A stretch of DNA of 64,000 nt from CAVWGP01 sp963754645 (lineage in GTDB: Bacteria > Pseudomonadota > Alphaproteobacteria > Bin65), in NCBI GenBank assembly GCA_963754645.1, contig CAVWGP010000011.1, forward strand, positions 1,302,001 through 1,366,000, read 5' to 3'. A program made the translations under genes and the position numbers. Positions 16,402 to 24,447 of the stretch are shown piece by piece. Under the pieces are notes generated by a model. It searched no databases. It was not told the DNA's origin and saw only the letters and a list, made by a program, of their open reading frames with translations. How positions within the stretch are numbered: position 1 is the stretch's first letter; every line of letters begins with the position of its first letter.

Positions 16402-17877
16402 ATGTCGTCACACCCAAACTCGAACTCGCCCAAGCGCCCACAAAAATCGCCGCTTCGTTCATTCGCCCGCGATCAACGCGGCAGTTTGCTGGCCTGGGGC
16501 GGCTTCCTGCTGATCCCGATGCTGGGCTTTGTCGGGCTGGCGATGGATACGTCGCGCGGCTATCTCGTCAAGGCGCGCTTGTCGCAGGCGATCGACTCCG
16601 CCGCGCTTGCCGCCGGCAAGGTGATGGCGGATGAAACCGTCGCCACGGCGGACGCGATCAAATATTTCAACGTCAACCTACCGAATGGCTATATGGAATC
16701 GTCCGTCATTTCCGGACCAACGGTAACCTTCAATCAAGCGGCCGGCTGGGTCCAGGTCTCGGCGACCGTCAAGGTTCCGACCTATCTCGGCCGGTTCCTG
16801 GGCATCAACGAATTCGCCATGGCGGGCTTTGCCGAAGTCGCCAAGAAAACCGTTTGGACGGATATCGTCATTTCCGCGGACGTGTCGGGATCGATGAGCA
16901 CGGCGATCGGCGGTGTTCCGAAAATCAACTCGGCGCGCCAAGCCGCGACTGTGATGGTCAACTCGATGTTCGGCGCGGATGCGGTCAAGCCGCTGCTGAA
17001 AATGGGCCTCATCACCTGGAGCGGCAATGCCCGCATCCTGCCGATCGGCACGGCCTACAGCGCCGCGACGCAGACGACCCAAGCCGTGACGGCCTATCCC
17101 AATCCCTATTGGAACGGCGCGGCTTGGCCAAGCTACACCTCCTGCGGCAGCTGCACCAACCCTTACACCGGCATGCCGACGACGATCACGACCCATTATT
17201 TCTACCATGGCGTTCCGATTCCGCTGATGAAGCCGGCGCCGGCGGGCTGGAGAGGTTGCGTGCTCGAGCGCCTCATCGACAACAATGCGCCGGACGACGG
17301 CGATACGATCCTCGGCGCCGGGACGGCCGGAACCAAGACGTGGCAGGGATACATCCCGCTATCGACAGGCTTCCAATGCACCAACCAAGGCATTCGGCGC
17401 CTGACCAACACCAAGGCGACCATCCAGGCCGCCGTCGACCAGCTCACCAGCCCGACGGGTAACACCAACATGGCGATGGGCCTCGGCATGGCCTGGCGCC
17501 TGCTCGGCCAAACCGGCAGTCCGTTCCAGGGCGACGGCACGCCGACGCCGCCGCCGGGCGAAGAACTTGTTCGCGCCCTGGTGGTGATGACGGACGGCGA
17601 GAACACGTCCACAACGTCCGATGCCTACAACGGCAAACTCACCGCCGCCGAAATGGACGCCCGCGCGCTCGCCGTCGCCACCGCAATCAAGGCCACGGGC
17701 GTGATCATTTATGCGATCCAGTTCGAGTTCAACACCGGGCCGCTCGTGGCGCAAATGAAGCAGATCGCCAGCGGCACGGGCGCGCCTTACTACCAATACG
17801 CGCCCACGGGGGCCGCGTTGCAAACGGCCTTTGCCGAAATCGCCGCCCATCTGACAAAGCTGCGCCTGACGCGATAG
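16402..17877 (+). CDS. TadG-like pilus assembly protein with vWA domain
   Basis: A 491-residue protein. A TadG/pilin-like N-terminal membrane helix (SLLAWGGFLLIPMLGFVGLAMD, about 28-49) follows a basic stretch, as in Flp/Tad minor pilins. The rest is a von Willebrand A domain with MIDAS motif DVSGS at 160-164 and VMTDGENTS near residue 395. The ATG at 16402 has GGAGG five bases upstream and excludes a 15-codon extension. Two TadE-like genes lie on the opposite strand 1 kb on. No secretion ATPase or secretin of the Tad machine is in the window. A strong hairpin terminator follows the stop. Confidence 0.85.
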   Translation: MSSHPNSNSPKRPQKSPLRSFARDQRGSLLAWGGFLLIPMLGFVGLAMDTSRGYLVKARLSQAIDSAALAAGKVMADETVATADAIKYFNVNLPNGYMESSVISGPTVTFNQAAGWVQVSATVKVPTYLGRFLGINEFAMAGFAEVAKKTVWTDIVISADVSGSMSTAIGGVPKINSARQAATVMVNSMFGADAVKPLLKMGLITWSGNARILPIGTAYSAATQTTQAVTAYPNPYWNGAAWPSYTSCGSCTNPYTGMPTTITTHYFYHGVPIPLMKPAPAGWRGCVLERLIDNNAPDDGDTILGAGTAGTKTWQGYIPLSTGFQCTNQGIRRLTNTKATIQAAVDQLTSPTGNTNMAMGLGMAWRLLGQTGSPFQGDGTPTPPPGEELVRALVVMTDGENTSTTSDAYNGKLTAAEMDARALAVATAIKATGVIIYAIQFEFNTGPLVAQMKQIASGTGAPYYQYAPTGAALQTAFAEIAAHLTKLRLTR

Positions 17878-17895
17878 TCCACAACGCCGATCCGC

Positions 17896-17934
17896 AAGCC
17901 GCCCCGAACCCCTGGTTCGGGGCGGCTTTCTTTT
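17896..17934 (+). terminator. Rho-independent terminator after the TadG-like gene
   Basis: A perfect 15-bp GC-rich stem (17896-17910 with 17914-17928) and CCT loop are followed by TCTTTT. It starts 18 bases after the stop codon and is the clearest intrinsic terminator in the window. Confidence 0.85.
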
Positions 17935-18210
17935 GGACGATCGCGATCGCGGGGCTTCGCAGCGGTACGAGCGCTTGGCCGTACAACGACATCGCGCCGG
18001 TTCGCCCATGCACCGGACGCACCGCATCGATCGCCGTCCTCGAAGGGTGGCTCCGGTCCGGGCGCGGCGAAGCCGCTGGCTTAAGATTTGAGTTCGCCAG
18101 CAAGCGTGGCGAAAGCGGAGAGCCATCGTTCCGGCGCCACGTCATCCCCGGCCTTCGAGCGGATGACGCGCCCGATACCGTCGCAAACGAGCTGACAGGT
18201 TAGCCGATAC

Positions 18211-18462
18211 GGCATCCGATTGATCGCCTCGGAATTCGGCCGTCGCCGCGTACGGGCGGGTCTCCGTCCGACGCTGCCGCCGGTGGCGGACCGTGTCGGC
18301 ACGCCCTCGTGCAGCCGGACAATCGATTGCCCGAATGTGGCGGCACCACCAGTGCCGCGCGACCCGCTTCTACCGAAGAATGGCGATGGAAACTTGCAAC
18401 GATTCGTGCCGAGCAGTTCGGCCGAAAGCTGTAAGCTATGGCATCCGGTTGAATGCATCGGA
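18211..18462. repeat. Imperfect 23-bp direct repeat pair
   Basis: Positions 18211-18233 and 18440-18462 match at 19 of 23 bases, both of the form GGCATCCGnTTGA. On the minus strand each encodes a peptide like NRMP preceded by Ser-(Asp/Glu)-Ala, so they may be remnants of a duplicated small gene. Nothing else about them is recognised. Confidence 0.5.
18250..18307. repeat. Partial copy of the 57-kb dispersed element
   Basis: 18250-18274 reads like the left end of the element at 57075 (GTA then GGGCGGGTCTCCGTCCGACG, one mismatch near the end), and GTCGGCACGCCCT recurs at 18295-18307. The middle differs in length and no right terminal repeat is present, so this is a truncated or diverged copy. 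Confidence 0.65.
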
Positions 18463-18490
18463 GAGAATCGAGACGAGGCTTGAGCGTCTC

Positions 18491-18687
18491 TTATACCAAG
18501 AGACCGAAATAATCATCGTCATCCCGAGCGTAGGTCGCGCATCGCGCGACCGAAGTCGAGGGACCTCGTGCGGACGCGCCGTCTGATTGCAAGGCACGTT
18601 GTTGCTAGTCCGCCCGAGGTTCCTCCACTCCGCGCCTTCGGCGCTCCGGTCGGAATGACGAGTCATTATTTCGGTCGGCTGGTATTA
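18491..18687. repeat. TIR-bounded, MITE/REPIN-like element
   Basis: About 197 bp with imperfect terminal inverted repeats of roughly 35 bases (18493-18527 and 18650-18685), both containing GACCGAAATAAT and TCGTCAT. Inside, two inverted sub-units each end in a form of GAGG(G/A)ACCTCG next to a short GC-rich palindrome. It carries no gene. The outer GTCATCCCGA also occurs in the hairpin at 10291. Confidence 0.75.
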
Positions 18688-18870
18688 TCCGTCGGGGCAG
18701 TCTCCACGACCCACCCTCATCCGGTGCAACCTGGCGCTGACCTCGCGACAGGCGAGCCGTGCCGCATCAGGCGCTCAAAGGCTCTTCGGATGCGCCCGGC
18801 ACATGCGCTTTCGGCCATCCGGAATCGGATGGCCGTCTTGGCAGCGCGCGGCGCTCGATCGGATTTTGCG

Positions 18871-19464
18871 CTACGGGCAGGTCGGCAAGTCGGTCGTGAT
18901 GATATTCACGAAGCGCGGGCGATCGTAAGCGCTTTGATAGACCACCTGGCTTGCCACGGCGGCGGGAAAAACCAACGGATCGTATTCGCTGAACACTTCC
19001 GCGACGACCGCGGTATCGCCGACGAGCATGGTGAAGCCGGGCGGAAATGTCGCAAGCGCGTTGACCGTGCCCAGCTTGCTGGCGTCGCTCCGCGTGCCGG
19101 CGCCGCGGCGCTGCCACTTGATGCGGTAGTTCGTGGCCGTTTCCGCTTCGATGTAGGAGATGATGACGACGCCCTTGCTGCCGAGCTGGAATGGCTTGGC
19201 GACATTCTCGGCCGACTTGAATATGTTGTCGAAGTCGGTGCACGAAATCGTTCCGTCCGACTGTCCCGCGAGGTTGCCGGATGCGGCGGCGACGCGGTCC
19301 ATCTTCTGGTGCGCGATCGCAAAGCGGGTCAGCTCGACGCCCGCCAGGAGGGCGACCGTGAAGACCGGGGCGAGAAAGGCGAACTCGACCGCGATTGCGC
19401 CGCGTTCGCGTCGGGCAAAGCGGGCCAAGCGATTCCGAAACGATTTCCGTTGGCTGTTTGGCAT
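18871..19464 (-). CDS. TadE-like pseudopilin
   Basis: A 197-residue protein of the TadE/TadF type. A basic N-terminus (RKSFRNRLARFARRERG) leads into GAIAVEFAFLAPVFTVALLAG, a hydrophobic helix with the conserved glutamate (E27) that marks Tad pseudopilins. The rest is a periplasmic domain ending in DLPTCP. AGGAG lies seven bases before the ATG. It follows the other TadE gene by 24 bases, so they are probably co-transcribed. It likely acts in the Flp/Tad pilus together with the TadG-like protein. Confidence 0.85.
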   Translation of the reverse strand: MPNSQRKSFRNRLARFARRERGAIAVEFAFLAPVFTVALLAGVELTRFAIAHQKMDRVAAASGNLAGQSDGTISCTDFDNIFKSAENVAKPFQLGSKGVVIISYIEAETATNYRIKWQRRGAGTRSDASKLGTVNALATFPPGFTMLVGDTAVVAEVFSEYDPLVFPAAVASQVVYQSAYDRPRFVNIITTDLPTCP

Positions 19465-19488
19465 GTCGGGTCTCCTGCCTGGCGTGTT

Positions 19489-20085
19489 TTAATACGGTTC
19501 GTTTCGCACGGCCGCGACCGCCCGCAGGCTGACATGGTCGCTGCCCCAAAAATTTGTGACAAAGGGCGTCAGCAGCCGGTGCTTGTAGTCGACGGTGTAG
19601 TTGACGATCTCGCCGGAGGAGCCCGTCCCGTCCTTGCCCATATCGGCGTCCCATATGCCGTTGCCATTCACATCGGTGAACGGTTCGCCGGAGTCGTGCT
19701 GGCCGTTGCTGTTGCTGTCCGTGTAGGGCTCGGGCTTTCCGACGTCGCCGAAGCTGGGATAGATCTTATAGGTGATGACGATATCGCTGGCGGCCACAAG
19801 CCCGTAGGTGCTGTCTTTCACCATTTTCGCGATGCGCTGTTCGCGGGTGAGGCCGCCAAAGGCCGCGCCGGTGATGGCATAGCGCGTCGCTTCGCGCAGG
19901 CCGCCCTCGACCGAAGCCACGATGAAGAACATGAGGCACAGGTCGATGATGAGGAAGACAAATCCGACCATGACCGGCGCGACGAGGGCGAATTCGAGCA
20001 TCGCCGCGCCGTCGCGGCCGCGGATGAACCGGTGTCCGATTTGGGGCAAGAACATTCGGGGCATATTTGCTCGGACGCTTCGCAT
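19489..20085 (-). CDS. TadE-like pseudopilin with calcium-loop-like repeats
   Basis: A 198-residue TadE-family protein. DGAAMLEFALVAPVMVGFVF (about 26-45) is the pseudopilin helix with conserved E31. Residues 123-131 and 138-146 are two D-x-N-x-N-G-x-x-D loops separated by SGEPFT, like EF-hand or dockerin calcium loops. This arrangement is not part of the minimal TadE domain and suggests metal-stabilised folding of the periplasmic part. The ATG at 20085 has GGAGG seven bases upstream and is preferred to a start eight codons earlier. First gene of the pair. Confidence 0.83.
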   Translation of the reverse strand: MRSVRANMPRMFLPQIGHRFIRGRDGAAMLEFALVAPVMVGFVFLIIDLCLMFFIVASVEGGLREATRYAITGAAFGGLTREQRIAKMVKDSTYGLVAASDIVITYKIYPSFGDVGKPEPYTDSNSNGQHDSGEPFTDVNGNGIWDADMGKDGTGSSGEIVNYTVDYKHRLLTPFVTNFWGSDHVSLRAVAAVRNEPY

Positions 20086-20283
20086 GGAGAGACCTCCCTC
20101 AATCGGCAAAACGAGCCCGCAATTTCACCTTGCGCTCGATTTCCACAATTGAGCGGGAGTCTAGTATTGCGCCTTTAAGGAGGTGTTTCTTCGCATCGTT
20201 AAATTACCGGCATTATTGCGCCGGTCGGTCGCATTAAGATTAATGGCTCAAGAATGACGGACCCGCGGGCGATGGCGGCCGGC

Positions 20284-21591
20284 TTATTTCAGCAGTTGCG
20301 GCAGGAACGTCACCAGATCGGGAAAAATTGTCAATACGACCATGCCGCCCACCGAGGCCCAGGTGAACAGCCAGGCTGGGCGGTAGAGCTGCGGCAGCGT
20401 CATTTGCGGCACCGCGGCCTTGAGCGCGAAAATGACGTAGCCGAACGGCGGCGTGATCGCGCCGATGACCATGTTGATGAGAAATTGCATCCAGAACCAG
20501 GTCGGATCGAAGCCGAGCGTCTTGAGCAGCGGATCGTAGATCGGAATGAGAACCATCATGAGCCCGATTTGATCGACGAACATGCACATGATGAAGGGCA
20601 AGAGCATCATGAAAAAGAAAATCAGCCAGCGATTCTCCTTCATCTGGGCGACCGCTTGGCCGAGTTCCTGGACGGCGCCCGTGTAGCTCAAGATTTGCCC
20701 GAACAGCATCGCGCTCGCCATGATCACCAGGATGACCGCCGAAAGCGCGGCCGATTCGCAGGCCGCATGGACATAGGCGCGCCAGTTCATGCGGCCGTAA
20801 TAAAAGGATTCGACGAGCGCCGCGAGCGTGCCGAGCGCCGCCGCTTCCGACGGCGTGACCGACGAAAACATGATCAAGCCCACGCTGAGCACGATGATCA
20901 GCGTGAACGGAATCAGCCGCGCCAGCGCCGCGAGCTTCGCGCGCGCGCCCGGCGCAACATAGTCTTCCTTGGGGGCCAGCGACGGATCGCGCGCCACTTT
21001 CCAGGCGACGACGCCGACATAGATGAAGGTCAGCACGATGCCCGGCACGATGCCGGCGATCAGCAGATCGGCGATCGACACGGTGTTGACCAGCGTGCCG
21101 ATGACGATGGCGAGCACCGAGGGCGGAATGATCGGCGCCAGCAACGCGCCCGCCATCATCACGCCGGCGGTCAGCTCGGGATTGTAGCCGCGCTTGATCA
21201 TCGGCTGCATGACCGAGCGGCCGAGCATGGCGGCGACCGCGATGCCCGAACCCGCCGGCGCGCCGAGAACGGCGGACAAGGTCAGCGCCAGATGATATTG
21301 CCGCCCGCGCACCCGGCCGATGAGCTTGTCGATCGAGGCGAACAGCACGTCGATCGAGCCGGAACGCATCAGGATTTCGCCCATCAGGACGAACAGGGGA
21401 ATCGTCGTCAGCGCCTCGGTCGTGGTCACGGCATAGACGCTGTTCGAGATCATGCCGAAACCGGCCTGGCCGAAAATCGCGATCACGCTGCCGCCGACCA
21501 GAAGAATGAAGCAGAGATAGACCGGCAGGCCGGTGAGAAAAAGCGCGACGAGGACGCCGAGCCCGAGCGCGAGATAGAGAATCGTCGTCAC
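20284..21591 (-). CDS. TRAP transporter large permease (DctM)
   Basis: A 435-residue membrane protein with about 12 hydrophobic segments; the DctM subunit forms the sodium-coupled elevator of TRAP importers. Family marks are LTGLPVYLCFILL, GSIDVLFASIDKLIGRVRG, the APAGSGIA re-entrant loop, PIIPPSVLAIVIG and MFVDQIGLMMVLIPI. GTG at 21591 overlaps the DctQ stop by four bases (GTGA). No binding-protein gene is in this operon. Confidence 0.93.
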   Translation of the reverse strand: MTTILYLALGLGVLVALFLTGLPVYLCFILLVGGSVIAIFGQAGFGMISNSVYAVTTTEALTTIPLFVLMGEILMRSGSIDVLFASIDKLIGRVRGRQYHLALTLSAVLGAPAGSGIAVAAMLGRSVMQPMIKRGYNPELTAGVMMAGALLAPIIPPSVLAIVIGTLVNTVSIADLLIAGIVPGIVLTFIYVGVVAWKVARDPSLAPKEDYVAPGARAKLAALARLIPFTLIIVLSVGLIMFSSVTPSEAAALGTLAALVESFYYGRMNWRAYVHAACESAALSAVILVIMASAMLFGQILSYTGAVQELGQAVAQMKENRWLIFFFMMLLPFIMCMFVDQIGLMMVLIPIYDPLLKTLGFDPTWFWMQFLINMVIGAITPPFGYVIFALKAAVPQMTLPQLYRPAWLFTWASVGGMVVLTIFPDLVTFLPQLLK

Positions 21592-22154
21592 GGCTGCGAT
21601 CCGGTGGTTGGCGCCGAGGGCACCAGGCCGATGACGGGCCCGATCGGCGCGCCGCCGTTGAGCAGCAGGCGTATGTACCACAGCGCCGAATTGGCGAAAC
21701 CGTAGCTGATGAAGATCGAGAGCCACCATTTCGGGATGGCGATATTGCCGCTGGTCTCGATCGACTGCCGATACTGCCGCAGATTTTCGCCGATCGCGAT
21801 ATAGGCGATAAATCCGCACAGCGCCAAGCCCACGAGATCGATGACGAACAGGATGCGCTTGGCGTGGCGCGGATAGAGATCGGCCAGCAGCGTCACCGCG
21901 ATATGCATGCCGGCGCGCACCGCATGGGGCAGGGCGAGAAACGTCATCGCCAGCATCAGGAACGTGATCGTCTCGAGGCTCCAGCGCGTCGGCGCGTTGA
22001 AAAAATAGCGGACGACGACTTCCATGCAGTAGAAGACGCCCATTGCGCACAGCGCCAGGCCGGCCAGCAGATAGCCGAGATCGGTCGCGATGCCGTGCAA
22101 TGTGAAAAGCAGCGACCCGCGACGCGCCGCGTCGCGCTCCTTTGAATCCGTCAT
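21588..22154 (-). CDS. TRAP transporter small permease (DctQ)
   Basis: A 188-residue four-span membrane protein. MEVVVRYFFNAPTRWSLETI is the classical DctQ motif in the second span region, followed by RAGMHIAVTLLADLYP. The ATG at 22154 lies 71 bases after the true P450 stop. Because of a one-base shift in the P450 gene, an open frame runs through from the P450 into this gene; that apparent fusion is not credited. It pairs with DctM. Confidence 0.9.
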   Translation of the reverse strand: MTDSKERDAARRGSLLFTLHGIATDLGYLLAGLALCAMGVFYCMEVVVRYFFNAPTRWSLETITFLMLAMTFLALPHAVRAGMHIAVTLLADLYPRHAKRILFVIDLVGLALCGFIAYIAIGENLRQYRQSIETSGNIAIPKWWLSIFISYGFANSALWYIRLLLNGGAPIGPVIGLVPSAPTTGSQP

Positions 22155-22225
22155 TTCTCGCCCTCGGTTACGCGGCCGAAACCCGTTCCCCTTCAACGAT
22201 GCTTTATAGGTTGCGCCGCGCCGTG

Positions 22226-23477
22226 TCACACGCCGACGCGCATCCCCAGCATGCCGCGGGTCAGGATCGAGTTCGGACCAGGGCGGGTGCGGGTCGGCGA
22301 GGGCGAGGTGGGGAAAGCGGCGGAGGATTTTCGGAAACGCGATCTCGGCTTCGAGCCGCGCCAGCGGGGCGCCGAGGCAGAAATGGATGCCGAAGCCAAA
22401 GCCGATCTGGTTCTTGGCTTCGGCGCGGCGGATGTCGAGCGCTTCGGGCCGGGGAAACGCGCGGCGGTCGTGGTTAGCGCCGCTGATGAACAGGAAAATG
22501 CGGTCGCCTTTGCGGATCGCGGCGCCGTGCCAGTCGAAGTCCTGGCCGGCGACGCGCACCATGCTGAGCGACGGGCCGTCATAGCGCATCAGCTCCTCGA
22601 CCGCGTTGCGCACCAGGGCCGCGTCGTCGAGATTGCGCCGGAGATCGGCGAGCTGAGCGGGATGGCGCAGCAGGGCGAGCAGGCCGTTGGCCAGAAGTTG
22701 CGTCGTCGTTTCGTGGCCGGCGAATAGGAGAAGTAGCGCGCTGCCGACGATTTCGTCGTGCGACAGCTTGTCGTCCGACTGTCTTTCGGCGCGCTCGCGG
22801 GCATTGAGCATGGCGGCAGTTACGTCGTCGCCGCCGCCGTCGCGTTCGCGCCGCCGGATAAAATCGCTGAAATACTCGGTCATCTCCGCCATGCCCTCGG
22901 CGGCACGGCGGTATTTGTCGGGATTGGCGCGCGAGGTGAGCACGAATTGGGCGAGGTCGTCGGACCATTGCTTGAGCTTGCCGACATCGGCGCGCGGCAC
23001 GCCGAGCATGTCGGCGATGACCGAGGCGGGCAGCGGATAGGCGAAGAGCTTGTGGAAATCGAATTCGCGCGCGCCGCCCGCGGCGATCAGGTCGAGCAAG
23101 TCGTCGACGATGCGCTCGATGCGCGGCCGCATGCCCTCGACGGCGCGGCTGGTGAAGGCCTTGTTCATCAGGGCGCGCAGCCGCGTGTGCTGCGGCGGGT
23201 CGTTGAACACGGCCCAAGTCTGCAGATTGGCGGCCAGCGGCAGCACCAGTTCCTTGAGCGGGCTTTTCAGCGTGCCGACGAAGGGCCGGATGCGGTCGGC
23301 GGAGAGGCGCGGATCGCGCAGGCCCTGGCGCACATCGTCGTAGCGCGTGACGATCCACGCCGACATCGCCGCGCTCCAAAACACCGGCGCCTCGTCCTGC
23401 AGCCGGCGCAGCACCGGATAAGGATCGGCGACGAAGGCCGGATCTTGATGATCGAAGCGCGGAGCGGGTTTGGACAT
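22226..23477 (-). CDS. Cytochrome P450 (one-base frameshift near its end)
   Basis: A bacterial class I P450, corrected length 416 residues. It has the I-helix oxygen motif AGHETT (253-258), the ExxR pair ELMR (295-298) and the heme loop FGFGIHFCLG (360-369, Cys367). Near 22275-22282 the frame must change by one base for the family C-terminus PNSILTRGMLGMRVGV and its stop at 22226; without it the frame runs into the next gene. It needs ferredoxin and reductase partners, none of which are nearby. The substrate is unknown. It sits between an enoyl-CoA hydratase-like gene and a TRAP pair. Confidence 0.88.
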
Positions 23478-23570
23478 GCGGCGGCCAAGATAAAACAGGT
23501 GCCCGGCGGATGGCTACTGTGGTTTGCCCGCAACGGCCATATCGGCGGCGGCTCGCGCTTGGACCGCGTG

Positions 23571-24395
23571 CTACCGGTCCCGGATATCGCGCTTGCCTTC
23601 GTTCATTTCGCCCATGAGGCGAAGCGCGTCGTCGCTCACCATCAGGTCGCAGAACAGGGTGCGTTCGTCGGCGAAGTTCTTGGCGACGTCGCCTTGGCCG
23701 GCCTGGCGCGCCAAGCGCTTGATGTGGGCCAGGGCCTGGGGCGATTTCGCCGCCAGCTTGCGCGCGATTTCGAGCGCGCGCGGCAGAACGGGGCCGGTGG
23801 TGCATTCCGCCACGATCCCATAAGCGAGCGCGCGGCGCGGCGACACGGTCTTGCCGAGCAGCATCAATTCAAGCGCGCGCGCCTGGCCGATCAGGCGCGT
23901 CAGCGTCTGGGTTCCGCCGGCGCCGGGCAGCAAGCCGATATTGATCTCGGGCAGGCCCAGCGAATAGAGCCCGGCCTTGGCAATCCGGATATCGCAACAC
24001 AGCGCCAGCTCGAAGCCGCCGCCCATGGCGATGCCGTTGATCGCAGCGATGAAGGGTTTGCCGATCGCCTCGATGCGCCGAAAGCTCGCATGCAGGCTGG
24101 TCGCGGGCACGGGGCGCGCCGTGTCGAAGGCGAGGCCGCGCGCCTTCATCGTTTTGGCGCGCTTCTCGAGTTCATGCACGGAAAAGTGGCGGATGAAAAC
24201 GCCCGCCTGCGCGCCGGTGATGACGGCGCAGCGGATCGCCGGGTCCTTCTCGATCGTGTCGAGAATCGCCGGCAGCTCCGCTTCGGTCTGGCCATCCATA
24301 AAGCCATGCGGCGGATTGCTGAAGGTCACGATGGCGATGGCGCCATCGCGCTGCAAGGTCAGGTGCGGCATCCAGGCGATCTCCGGCATAGGCAT
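23571..24395 (-). CDS. Enoyl-CoA hydratase/isomerase family protein
   Basis: A crotonase-fold protein of up to 274 residues. GKPFIAAINGIAMGGGFELA is the family signature forming the oxyanion hole and CoA pocket, and LPEINIGLLPGAGGTQTL supplies the second catalytic loop with its glutamate. Alternative starts at 24389 or 24371 would shorten it by two or eight residues. The usual first oxyanion stretch appears as AGVFIRHFSVHELEKRA. It is 52 bases downstream of the hydantoinase fusion and 93 bases upstream of the P450. The acyl-CoA substrate cannot be inferred. Confidence 0.88.
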   Translation of the reverse strand: MPMPEIAWMPHLTLQRDGAIAIVTFSNPPHGFMDGQTEAELPAILDTIEKDPAIRCAVITGAQAGVFIRHFSVHELEKRAKTMKARGLAFDTARPVPATSLHASFRRIEAIGKPFIAAINGIAMGGGFELALCCDIRIAKAGLYSLGLPEINIGLLPGAGGTQTLTRLIGQARALELMLLGKTVSPRRALAYGIVAECTTGPVLPRALEIARKLAAKSPQALAHIKRLARQAGQGDVAKNFADERTLFCDLMVSDDALRLMGEMNEGKRDIRDR

Positions 24396-24447
24396 AATAC
24401 GGCGGCAAGCACGGCCGCGTGCCGATGCTCCCGACGGCGCGGCAGGC

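Larger units (their letters stand above)
17935..18870. other. Gene-poor, repeat-rich stretch between Tad genes
   Basis: About 0.9 kb with no convincing gene. A 125-codon minus-strand frame at 18081-18458 has no recognisable motif and is probably spurious. The stretch holds a pair of imperfect direct repeats (18211 and 18440), a partial copy of the element found at 57075 (18250-18307) and a TIR-bounded element (18491-18687). It separates convergently oriented TadG and TadE genes. Confidence 0.6.

Noticed and set aside
18081..18458. A 125-codon minus-strand frame as a gene
   Set aside because: It has no motif or ribosome-binding site and crosses two repeats; it is probably noise.
21588..23477. 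A 629-codon P450-DctQ fusion frame
   Set aside because: It exists only because one extra base near 22278 shifts the P450 out of its natural C-terminus; the correct frame stops at 22226 and DctQ has its own start at 22154.
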